Positions 11,893-22,203 of a DNA stretch of 64,000 bases are shown in pieces (the first letter of the stretch is position 1; the number at the start of each line of letters is the position of its first letter). Both the position numbers and the translations under genes were made by a program. This stretch comes from Rhabdophis nuchalis (taxonomy: Eukaryota > Chordata > Lepidosauria > Squamata > Natricidae): assembly GCA_039707465.1 (NCBI GenBank), contig CM077653.1, positions 1,619,501-1,683,500 of the forward strand. Direction: 5' to 3'. A model generated the notes under the pieces. That model was not told the DNA's origin, searched no databases, and worked only from the letters and a program-made list of their open reading frames with translations.

Positions 11893-12894
11893 TTTTAAAA
11901 CAAAACGAAGCCCAAATCCTATGGGTTTCCTTTTACCTACTGATTAGCTGCTTGAAAACCACAATAAAAACCGCAACGGGACCACTGATGTTACTCCAAA
12001 TAGTTCTGGATCAAAGCCGGATCCCCTGCAATGCAAAACTGACCTGGGCAGGCGAGGCCAACACGTCTCACGGTCTCACCTGAGAAGGAGGCAGCTCAAA
12101 CACGAGTGCAGAAACCGGAATGCTATAAAAGGTTCGCAGAACCAAAGGGAGAGGCCGGCATCTTTCAGGATGTCGTGTGACAATGGAAAAAATGAAAAAA
12201 TACATTCCAGGTCGACTCGACCAGCTTGTCCCAAAACTCAGGTCCAAAATTCAGGAGTGGCGGAACAAGTGAATGAATGACGAAATCTTTAGAGGGCAAA
12301 GGATGACTTGTGCAAAGAACAAAACCAGTGGTAGCACTCGATCTTGAGGGATAAACTCAGCAGACAGCTTAAATCATACCCGGAGCAGAGCCATATATAA
12401 ATCAAGTAGAATGGAATTAATGCTTGAATCCCATTGACTTCTCTGGATCTATTCCAAGAACAGCCGAGAGTGGGTCAAATCCATTCATCCCAGTCTCTCT
12501 GACAGTTCCTGGGTCAAAAATGCTGCCTCTAAGGGGAGCTGGCACAAGAAAACACAACCACCCATACCTCCAAGGATTAGCCATGAATTCCTGATGAAGC
12601 CAACTCGGCTTTCATGATCCAACCTGGAGCTCGGTCTGTATAGGACCGACTTGAGCATGTTAAAAGGCCTGGACTTCAACACCCAGCACAACTGGCTGGG
12701 CAATCCACTGAGTTGAGGATCGGAAAGCTCTTAAGGCTGATAAACATTGGCATTGGGCTTAGGAGGGCCCTTTCTTGGGAATTGAGGCATGTTGCACATT
12801 GGAGAAGACCCTTGGAGTGTCTCTTAATGAGGTTTAAGTGTCTGTGGAGCTTCTCAGTCACACAGGTTCTGCTTGTCCGAAAGGTGCTTTTTCA

Positions 12895-13080
12895 AGAGGC
12901 AACTGGACTTCCTTGTTTTTGTTTCAAGATGTTTCACTTCTCATCCAAGAAGTTCCTTCAGCTCTGCTCTTCAGCTCTTCAGCTCATCCAAGAAGCTGCT
13001 TCAGCGAGCCGAAGAAGCTCCTTGGACTAGAAGTGAAACGTCTCCAAAGAAAAACAAAGGAAGTCCAGTTTCCTGGAATG
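12895..13080. repeat. Foldback repeat, family E
   Basis: Inverted arms read cacttctcatccaagaag and cttggactagaagtgaaacg around a gctcttcagc-rich centre. The outer ends are gcaactggacttccttg and aggaagtccagtttcc. Other copies are at 29145-29325 and 49685-49865. Confidence 0.7.
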
Positions 13081-13267
13081 AAAGAATGAAGCTTAAGGTG
13101 GCAGCCAATGCCCGCTTGCCACTTCTTCCCAGAGAGCCCCGTCAAAGTAATTAAGATTTCCTGGGTGTATTAATAAACCTTGAGCCGTTTACAGCAGGGG
13201 CTCAGCAGCTATATATAACCAGCGGGTTAACCGCTGCTATTTTGAGGCTTCCCTGAGAAGGTTTGAC

Positions 13268-13730
13268 TATTTATATATTTATATTTATTATATTTATACC
13301 CCGCCCTTCTCCAAACGGACCCAGGGCGGCGCACAGGAATGTTAAAATACATACAAAAAACATAATAAACTTTTAAAAAACATATTCTAATAAAATCCTG
13401 TGCTAAAACCGAATTAAAAATCCCAAATTTAAAACTATCTAGGAGTCAGTAATGGAGGTTACGCTAGGCCGGCTAGATGGAACAGATGTGTCTTCAGACA
13501 CTTGCGGAAGAGGCGGAGGTCGGACATGGTGCGGAGTTCAGGGGGTAAGTCGTTCCATAGGGCAGGGCCCGCCACAGAGAAGGCTCTTCCCCTGGGTGTC
13601 GCCAGTGGGCATTGTCCAGCCGACGGCACCCTGAGGAGGCCCTCTCTGTGGGAGCGTATCGGTCTGAGGGATGTATGGGGCAGGAGGCGGTCTCGCATGT
13701 AACTAGGCCCCTACAGACTACAGCTCGGTG
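13268..13730 (-). mobile_element. L2-clade LINE 3' end, minus strand
   Basis: The minus strand encodes an ORF2 C-terminus with [20 protein letters not shown] and LRLFRKCLKTHLFHLAG, typical of L2-like LINEs. A 3' UTR with ccgccctgggtccg (minus strand) follows. Related fragments are at 16226-16345, 36460-36830 and 41990-42535. Confidence 0.75.
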
Positions 13731-14283
13731 GCTTTCTCTGGCACCTGGATTTAGAGCAGTGCTTGGCCGTGACTTCATGGCGTCATTAGCTCTCTCCCCC
13801 CCACCCCCCCTGCACCAGATGCAAAGTGGTTTCTGATATCCCTTGGATGTGGCTCCCATGTCGCAGCCAACGTCTTTGTTCTTGGTGATTCGAAGCTGCG
13901 GCTGGTGTTTATTTCAGGAGCTGGAATTTGGTTTGGTAGCAACCAGCAATGCGGACCCCCTGCCTTGAGGTGGAGAAAGTCCTGGAGAAGGAATTCCCAA
14001 CTGAAGCTGGGCAATTCCTCCAGAAGGGATTGTAAAGCTACACCCTTGGGTGGATTCCTCTTTCGTCCTGACCACGTGGATTCCTGGTCAGGAGGGGCTG
14101 CTGAGGACCTCCAGGGGTCTTGCAAGACTTCCAACTCCGGAGGTTGAGCAGTCCCTCTTTCCTCTTGTGCAGGTTCCTTCAATCAGACATTAGTAGAGCA
14201 TCCAAGCTCCCCATTCTGCTTCATCCAGACCTCTTTCCATCTTTTATTGATGTGTTTCATTGCAAAAAAAATGTTCTTAACAT
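13731..14283. other. No gene seen
   Basis: Between the L2 and CR1 fragments the sequence is single-copy within the window and open frames are short and unsupported. A cctgaccacgtggattcctggtcagg inverted motif near 14070-14095 is the only local structure noticed. Confidence 0.4.
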
Positions 14284-15035
14284 CCTAACAGAGTTGGAAG
14301 GCACCTGGCAGGCCATCTAGTCCAACCCCCACCCCCACCCAAGCAGGAGACCCTGCACCATTTCTGACAGATGGCAGTCCAGTCTCTTCTTGAAAGCCTC
14401 CGGTGATGGAGCTCCCACAACTTCTGAAGACAACTTCGGTTCCATGGGTTGATTGCTCTCACTGTCAGAAAGTTTCTCCTTATTTCCAGGTTGAACCTCT
14501 CCTTGGTCAGTTTCCATCCATTCTTCCTTCTCTGGCCTTCAGGTGCTTTGGAGAATAGCTTGACCCCCTTCCTCCTCTCTGGGGCAGCCCCTCAAATATT
14601 GGAAGCTGCTCTCCTGTCTCCCCTGGTCCTTTTTTTCACTAGACTAGCCAGGCCCAGTTCCTGCAACCGTTCTTCGTATGTTTTAGCCTCCAGTCCCCTC
14701 ATCATATTTGTTCCTCTTCTCTGCCCTCTTTCTAGAGTCTCCACATCTTTTTTATAGTGTGGTGACCAAAACTGGACGCAGTACTCTAGGTGTGGTCTTA
14801 CTAAGGCTTTACAGAGTGGGATTAGTACCTCCCTTGATCTGGATTGCATCCCTCTGTTAATGCAGTTTAGGATTGCATTGGCTTTTTTGGCTGCCGCTGC
14901 ATATTGCTGGCTCCTCGTTAGCTGGTTCTCCCCTAAAACTCCAAGATCCCCCTCACATTCTCTGCTATTAAGCCTGGTTTCACCCAGTTTATATGTGTAC
15001 TTTGGGTTTTTCTTACCTAAGTGCTGCCATACTTT
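14284..15035 (-). mobile_element. CR1 LINE fragment, minus strand
   Basis: The minus strand reads the end of CR1 ORF2 (VRPHLEYCVQFWSPHYKKDV, RGLEAKTYEERLQELGL). The 3' end, on the plus strand cagagttggaaggcacc followed by atctagtccaaccccc, is typical of reptile CR1. It reaches further 5' (to about 15035) than the other CR1 copies here. Confidence 0.9.
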
Positions 15036-15402
15036 TGGCTTGCCACCTTACTAGAATGGACAGGATTTAATATTAAAACCATTAGCAGCATCTCGATTTG
15101 CAAGAATGCTCCAGGGCAAAATACTGGTCCTTGGAGATGGCATATGCACGGGGCAGAAGGCACCTGTCCTGCTCCACCCACGTTGCTGACTCCCTGCCCT
15201 GACCCATAAATTGCTCAAGTGCGTTGCCTAAGTCCTTCCTGTTGGACTGGGCTGGGGTGGGGCAATAGGGCGCCCCAACAACCACCCCAGTCTCAGGGCC
15301 CAGAGGCTCCTCGTGCTGAAGGGCCGCCATGTGGGAAGACAAAAGGAAAAATGGCTGACAAAATGGCGGTCTCACCTGGCATGTGCGACTTCTTCAATAC
15401 AG

Positions 15403-15576
15403 CTCCTCCTCCTCCTCCTCCTCCTCCTCCTCCTCCTCCTCCTCCTCCTCCTCCTCCTCCTCCTCCTCCTCCTCCTCCTCCTCCTCCTCTTCTTCTTCTT
15501 CTTCTTCTTCTTCTTCTTCTTCTTCTTCTTCTTCTTCTTCTTCTTCTTCTTCTTCTTCTTCGTCTTCTTCTTCTTT
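15403..15576. repeat. (TCC)n(TTC)n compound microsatellite
   Basis: About 174 bp of pure pyrimidine on the plus strand: roughly 29 TCC units, then about 29 TTC units with one cgt interruption near 15562. The minus strand would read as polyglutamate, but this is not a gene. Confidence 0.95.
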
Positions 15577-16125
15577 TAGGCCAAAGAATTTGAAAGAATG
15601 CAATGCACGTTGTAAATAAAAATGGTGACAGTTCGTAAAGATGACTACCAGTAGGTGCAAATAGAAATACACGTTATTTCCATAGCAAGGAAGATATCTC
15701 TTCACATATTGCATGACAGTGTGGTATGCTGGTTTAACAGCTGCGGACAGGAAGGCCCTACAGAGAGGGATCAATTCGGCACAAGAAACCATTGGCTGCC
15801 CTCTGACACCCCTGGATGACCTCGCCAGATCTCGCTGCTTTAGCAGAGTAAGGAAGATACTCAGAGATGATCCACACCCTGGTCAGTGTCTCTTTGCACT
15901 TCTACCATTGGGCAGAAGACATCAAAGTATAGCCAGCTGAACGAACAGGCTTAAAGATACTTTCTATCCTTGGGCTGTCAGACTTTTAAATACAACCACA
16001 ATCACTCCATGCACAAGCTAGTTTTTTTTCCTTTTCTTTCTTTTTTCATTTCTGCTATAATTTTGCACCAGTGAGGTTATAACCAATTTTGTTGTATTTA
16101 CGTTCAAGGACAATAAAGATTATAC
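15577..16125 (+). mobile_element. LINE 3' end, plus strand
   Basis: The plus strand reads an ORF2 C-terminal stretch with VWYAGLTAADRKALQRGI, then ETIGCPLTPLDDLARSRC, then HPGQCLFALLPLGRRHQSI, followed by a 3' UTR with gacaataaagatta. This is the usual end of Rex/L2-like LINEs; clade not certain. Confidence 0.65.
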
Positions 16126-16135
16126 TTACTACTAT

Positions 16136-16226
<91 letters not shown>
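16124..16226. repeat. (TAC)n(TAA)n microsatellite at a LINE tail
   Basis: Trinucleotide tracts start right after the AATAAA of the preceding LINE and are followed by a minus-strand L2 tail, so two LINE 3' ends meet across one microsatellite. Confidence 0.9.
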
Positions 16227-16345
16227 TTATAACCCGTTCTCTCTCCCCGAAGGGACTTGAGGCGGGGCACAGGGAATTTACATATAAAATCACAGACATA
16301 GTACAATATTAAAATGAAATTAAACTAACCCTGCGCTAAAATCCC
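16226..16345 (-). mobile_element. L2-clade LINE 3' UTR fragment
   Basis: It shares the words accccgttctctc, ggcggggcacaggga and taaaatcccatatta with the other L2 tails in the window, truncated to about 120 bp. Confidence 0.55.
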
Positions 16346-16439
16346 ATATTAAGACTAAAAATAAGTCGCTAAAAACAGTTGAGGAATGGTTAACCTGAGG
16401 AATGATTAAAGCAGGAATGGTTAACCTGATTGCTTTATT

Positions 16440-16755
16440 TAAAGAGGAAAATAGGTTTTTATTTGGATATCACTTGTGCTTGTGAAGAAAAATATATATG
16501 AAACTTTGGTTTTGTTGATTAGAAAGATTTGGTCATATAGGAATGGCTCATTATATATTAATGTATAGAAGCAGAAATATTGAGGCTGGAGTGTGTTTAT
16601 CTCGTCCTGTGCTAGGATGGGTTGGAAGTCAATGCCTCCTTTCCTTCCTTTTTCTTGTTCCCCTTGTATCTCCCTTTTCCCATTCCTTCCTTTCCTTTCC
16701 CTTTTTTTTTTTGTATTTTATACTTCATGTAATAAAAATAAAAATGTAAAAAGAA
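16440..16755 (+). mobile_element. Possible LINE 3' end with pyrimidine-rich UTR
   Basis: A cctttccttccttt-rich tract ends in ttgtattttatacttcatgtaataaaaataaaa, resembling an L1 3' terminus; a similar motif ggaagtcaatgcctt...ccttt recurs near 55548. Weak evidence. Confidence 0.4.
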
Positions 16756-17526
16756 AAACACGGCTCCATGCCATATCTGGGCAAATCAAGGAATTTCTAG
16801 AACAGGGTTTCTCAACACTAAGACGTGAAGACTTCATCTCCTACCATCCCAGAATCTTCTCTCCTCTCCAAATAATAATTTTGACAGAATGGACAGAATT
16901 TTGCTTTATTTCTGATGGATCCTCTTAAACCTTCTGAGGAGAGGTTCTTTCCTGTGAAGTATCCTTGTAGGACCAGGGAAGATCCCTAAATGGTCGAGGT
17001 TATGAAGCTGCTGGCATTGGGGAAGGAAGGTGGTCCTTCCCCACATTCAGGGATGGGCTTGATTTGCTTGTTTTAAGAGTTTAGCAGGAACAATTGGCCG
17101 AGCGAGGACAATTTGCCGATTCCAACCGTGGCCATACCTGGATGCTGGCTTGGGATCTGGCCAGGTGGCCTGCCAGAAGTTGTGAAACCGTGTCCTGGGT
17201 GAGAGGCAAAGTCACGGGGAGCTCCACGGGGCTCCTCAGCCTGCCGTTGTCTTTCTCCCAAGTTTTCACCACTTTGTGGTTTTGTCATTCAAACGTTCTC
17301 CCTGGAACTCCACCTGGGGATTAGGCTCAAGCGTTTCGGTTAACTGGTTTTTCTTCTGCCTAGCCTTGCCTGGGTGTGCGTCTCCTTAAATGCCTCCGTA
17401 GGTAGGTGTAGGTGTAAAATTAGACTTGTAATCTCTCCACAGGAGTTTTTCAGGAAATTTTCCAGGTGGAGGAGGTGAAACTCAGGGTGAAATCCAGTTT
17501 TCCTCTGCAGCTTTCCTCGCATTCTC

Positions 17527-17595
<69 letters not shown>

Positions 17596-20150
17596 TATTA
17601 TTATTATTATTCCCGGTGTTTCCTTTGCCATAGGCTGTCATTCTCAAATAGCCTTAGCATTTTTCTGTGTCCCATAGATGTCGACCTCTCTTGTAAAGAA
17701 GCCTGGGTAGAAGTGGGCAGAAGTGGGTTCTTCTCTCCATGGACGTCTCTCGCCAGGACCGATGTGTTGGCAGATTAACCCTGTGGGCACCCGAGTCTCC
17801 CACCCAGCACTCCTCCTCCTCCTCTTCCTCCTCCTCCTCCTCACCCCATCCCTCTGATTAAATCATCTTGAGATAATTCTGCCTGTCATTGAAGCAGATT
17901 AACTGATGACCTTCTCCTTGCAAGGCTGAATGGAAAGGCGGTTTTCTGGCTCTCTTCCTCACTTCTGTGAATGTCGAAGGCTCCGAATGGGGGAGAGAGA
18001 GATGGCGCACCCTCCCAGGATGCATGGATACCTTTCCGGGAGAGAGATGCGTCTTAACTTGAAGCTCTGCTCTTGAGTCCAGCTGGAGGGCTCAGAAGTC
18101 CCCAAGGAAGACCATCACGACAGATTCTGCAGGATAACTTTGGCACTTCCTGACTTGTCCCTCTGATCCCATCTTGCAGCAAACATGAGGTAGGTGCACC
18201 ATTCAACACCAACCATGCCTAGAGTAGAGGTTATGGATGGAAGGCACTGTTCTCCAGCGTGTAAATTAATATAGATGCGATCTTCCTTCCTGATTCCTTT
18301 CAATTTAGAGCCTGTTTGGGCTAAAGAGGCCTCTTTTCATGATGAATGTATTTGTGATGACTAGGATCATGATTTATCACTTATATCTTTGATGTACGCA
18401 GAGAGCTTATGCACTGAAGACAAATTCCTTGTGTGTCCAGTCACTCTTGGCCCATTAAGAAGTCTATTCTTTGGGTCCTTCTTCCAAATTCTTCCAATCG
18501 AGGGTTTCCCTGGCAATTCCTTGCATTTGTGGTTGTGGATCCTGTAGTTGCTTTCGTCAGGAAGGAGAAGGGTGAGGATCTACACCTCTCCCCCTAGATC
18601 TCCATTGACTCCCCCTGAGTAAAGACAGTTACTCGTGGGTTGGGGATACACCTGGAAGCCGAGCTTTGGCTCCTCCAAGATTGCCTTCTCCTCAGCTCAA
18701 AATGGCCGTTCCTGCCATCGTCCTCCACCTTCGTCCATGTTGTCCTTGAGGAATCTCCTAAAACTTCAGCTGGGGCGAAATACAGAGCTCACCTGGGGAT
18801 GGTTTGTGTCAGTTCCGCCCCATCTGAACCCCCCTTACTCCATCGTTTTCCAGAATTCTCTCAGCTGCACTTGTGACAGTTGCCGTCCCAACACAACGGA
18901 GGCAACCCAACAGGGAAGGCTAAACTGGGCACCGTCCCAGAGTCTTCCAAAACTCCAGGCCCTCGGGGTGACACGGGGTCCCCTGCCTGTAGACAAAGCC
19001 ACCGTGTCGTCCCATCTCCTGCAGGTGGAGTTCATAAAACCACCACCTGTCACTTCCTTTTCTCAAGTTGTTTTGCTTTGGGGTTTTATTAGGGAGCGGG
19101 GGAGGGGGGCTTCTTCTCCCAGAGGTGAAGCCCAGGAAAGCTCTCGCCCAGAACAAATCCAAAGGACGGCAGGGTACGGAAATTAAAAAGGTACAAATAA
19201 AAAATGACATTTGCGTGTCTGCCTGAGTGCCGGATGAGTCCGTCCCTCCGTGAAGAGGGATCCTGGCCCCTCTTCCTCATTTGGCATTCGCCCAGAGGAC
19301 TCTAAATCCAGAGGAAGAGAGCGGAGAATCTCCTGCCTTCACCATCTGTGAACTGCTCTTCCGGCCCGAAATTGGTTTTGCCATCTGCTCTTCACTGTCA
19401 CTCACTGTCACTGGTTTGAGATGGGCAGCTGGACAAACGGAGAACACAACCCGTGGAATGCAAGGGGAGGTTATATAAAATCCGCCCTCCCATCCTCGTG
19501 ACCAAACAGAACGAGTTTATGGCCATTATTTCAACCTGTCAACAGCCCAATGCAACTTTGAACACCACGCATCCAGGCACAGGCAAACTGTAGCCCCCCC
19601 AAAATCATTTAAAACTAGGAAGGGAAACCTCATATTCTTTCCAGATTCCAAGTCTTACTGCGATTCTTTCTTAATTTCCATCGTACATACTTTATGAACA
19701 AAGTGTTAACCAAGTCACCTCTTATACATCACATTTATAATCCCCGTTTCATTATATTTCAATCTTGCCACTTTTATCAATATCCATCTCTTCTATATAA
19801 TGCTTTATCTTTTCCCCTTAATCCATTTAGTCTTACATATCATTGCTAAAGACCTCTTTTTTTGTCTTCAACTAATTATTGTTAATTCATCTTTTCAACT
19901 TAATCCTTTATCGCCATAGCTTTGCTATTCCCACTTCAACAGTATTATTCTCTTGACGTGCTTCTTTATCATTTCTTACTCAATTTTTACACATAGTTAA
20001 CATCACTGTATTTCATCTTTTTTAAAACATTTTTTTCCAATGGCTTACCCTATTCCTTCTTCCCAGAAAATATCTCACAAATTCCCCTTCCCCAATCATT
20101 AACACATTAATTTCCCAACATTATTAAATTACATTCAAAACTAATGGTTT
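16756..20150. other. Large stretch without a recognised gene
   Basis: It contains half of a family A MITE (about 16798-16860), a (TTA)n microsatellite (17527-17612), a short (TCC)n tract (17812-17840) and an AT-rich stretch (19600-20140) rich in tcatttataat-like words. An open frame at 18635-19186 (183 codons, +) matches no family I know. Upstream exons or the promoter of the Kir gene could lie here but cannot be assigned. Confidence 0.4.
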
Positions 20151-20559
20151 TGGACTGCTGAGGATCCTGTCTTTTTCAGTCTGGGAGGGGGTGGATCCCT
20201 GCTACCCCAGCGAGGCAGGCACAGAAATAAGCAACCTACCTACTTTGAAAGTGCTATTCTTCTCCAGGGCTAACTTTGTGCTCTGTAGGTGAGTGGACAG
20301 TTATACGGATTGACAGCCTAATCTGCCTCAAAAGACGAGTATTTAGCACTCTTATTTTAGGTGGTGCTTCTGGGATAAAATTGGGGTATCAGGCTTGTAG
20401 ATGCTCTGGGTTTACATGGGTGTGTTTGAATGTTGACCTCCAAGCCCATTCCATTCAACTTGGACTTCCTTCTGTATCTTCTACAGCAGGAAGACAATCC
20501 TACTTTCTTATTTGTTCATCGGTATTGGTGCTCTTGATAGCCCAGCAGGTCAAGTGCCT

Positions 20560-21030
20560 GAGGAACCAGTATTACTCAAGAGGTTGATGCTTTGGAAAGA
20601 GTGCAGAGAAGAGCCACAAAGGTGATTAAGGGACTGGAGACTAAAACATATGAGGAACGGTTGCAGGAGCTGGGCATGTCTAGTTTGATGAAAAGAAGAC
20701 ATGGCAGCAGTTTTCCAATATCTCAGAGGTTGCCACAAGGAAGAGGGAGTCAAACTATTCTCCAAAGCACCTGAGGGCAGAACAAGAAGCAATGGGTGGA
20801 AATTAATCAAGGAGAAAAGCAACTTAGAACTGACAAGAAATTTCCTGACAGTTAGAACAATTAATCAGTGGAATAACTTTCCTCCAGAAGTTGTGAATGT
20901 CCCAACAATGGAGGTTTTTAAGAGATTGGACAACCATTTATCTGAAGTGGTGTAGGGCTTCCTGCCTAAGCAGGGGGTTGGACTAGAAGACCTCCAAGGT
21001 CCCTTCCAACTCTGCTATTGTATATTGTAT
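20560..21030 (+). mobile_element. CR1 LINE 3' end, plus strand
   Basis: Reads KTYEERLQELGMSSLMKRR and [20 protein letters not shown] in the sense orientation. It ends with gggggttggactagaagacc, tccaaggtcccttccaactc and a tattgtat tail. Confidence 0.9.
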
Positions 21031-21384
21031 GCAGCAGCCCTAAAAAATCCATCAGTCCACAATAGTTGGCAGAATTGGACATACGAATGTTAGAAATGTC
21101 CTAATTACCAAGAAGACTTCAAAACTCTGTACAGCTTTTACAGATGCGAATGTTTGTTGCTATAGTGAAAGTTTCACATCCCTCAGCTACCACCTGGGGC
21201 ATTGATAAGAGAGTTGGAATTGAAAATTAAAAAAATATATCAAATTTATTCTGCCCCATTTTAATGCTTTGTTTATTCAGGTTCTTCATTCACCCATCTC
21301 TGGTTTGTTTAATATCCTTCCCCTTTTCTTTATAGCAACCTATATAATCGATGAAACCTGAAAGTCTGATATCTGAGTAGAGAA

Positions 21385-21950
21385 TTGTAAATCTTGATTC
21401 AAAAACTGCATGAAAAGGAGAATGAACTTGAACAAATCAATACACCCACAGACGAAACAATAATTAGAAAGGGAATCAAATATGCAGAGATGGACAAAAT
21501 GACCATGGAGTTAAAAGAAAGAGAAGAATCGGATTTCTATAAAATATGGAATAGAATTTGTAAGTGTCTAGAAAACAGAACCCAAAACAGGAAATAGAAG
21601 ACTCTTTTTTTTTTCTAAACTAGTATTGAATAAAAATTAACCAAAGTTACTAATTACTATCAAACGTAAAGTATTGACCACAATGTAAATATAATGGTGA
21701 TATGAACAATTAATATCATTACAAGTGTTTGTGCAACGCTTATTACACTATTACAGAGGTTATAAAACCGATAGGAAGGCAATGGAGACCTAGAAAGGCT
21801 AAACATGTACGCCAATAGAGAAGGCTGTATAACTATTTATTATATTGCTGTTCGTCTTGTTTTTTTCTTGTTTTTTGTTGCAGGTTTTTTCTGTTTTTAA
21901 AAGTAAAAATGTTTAATAAAAACTATTTATAAAAAAGAAAGAAAGAAAAC
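21385..21950 (+). mobile_element. L1 LINE 3' end, plus strand
   Basis: Includes KYAEMDKMTMELKEREESDF and a YKIWNR block, characteristic of the squamate L1 ORF2 C-terminus, then an AT-rich 3' UTR. It is homologous to the reverse complement of 48890-49480, where the same L1 is interrupted by a MITE. Confidence 0.7.
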
Positions 21951-22022
21951 GGTAGTTTCCTGCCTAGGCAGGGGGTTGGACTAGAAGACCTCCAAGGTCC
22001 CTTCCAACTCTGCTATTGTATT
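21951..22022 (+). mobile_element. Short CR1 3' end
   Basis: Only the last 70 bp or so of CR1 (gcagggggttggactagaag, ccttccaactctgctattg) sits immediately at the A-rich end of the L1. Confidence 0.85.
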
Positions 22023-22203
22023 TATTCGTGTTTTAAAAGAGAATGAACTTAAATCTCCTATATTCAAACTACCATTTATCTCTTCCTTGCTACCCAAACC
22101 ATGGCTGATTCTTCTCTGAAAGGCTCCCTCCTTGGAGGAAACACGATGTTTGGGATTAGACCATTGGGGGGCCTGAAGTAGCCATGGTGCTTCCTAATTG
22201 CAG

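Noticed and set aside
15394..15792. 132-codon frame encoding polyglutamate
   Set aside because: Produced by the (TCC)n(TTC)n microsatellite read on the minus strand.
18635..19186. 183-codon open frame on the plus strand
   Set aside because: No family resemblance, no splice context, many rare residue runs; kept only as an unassigned frame in the region note.
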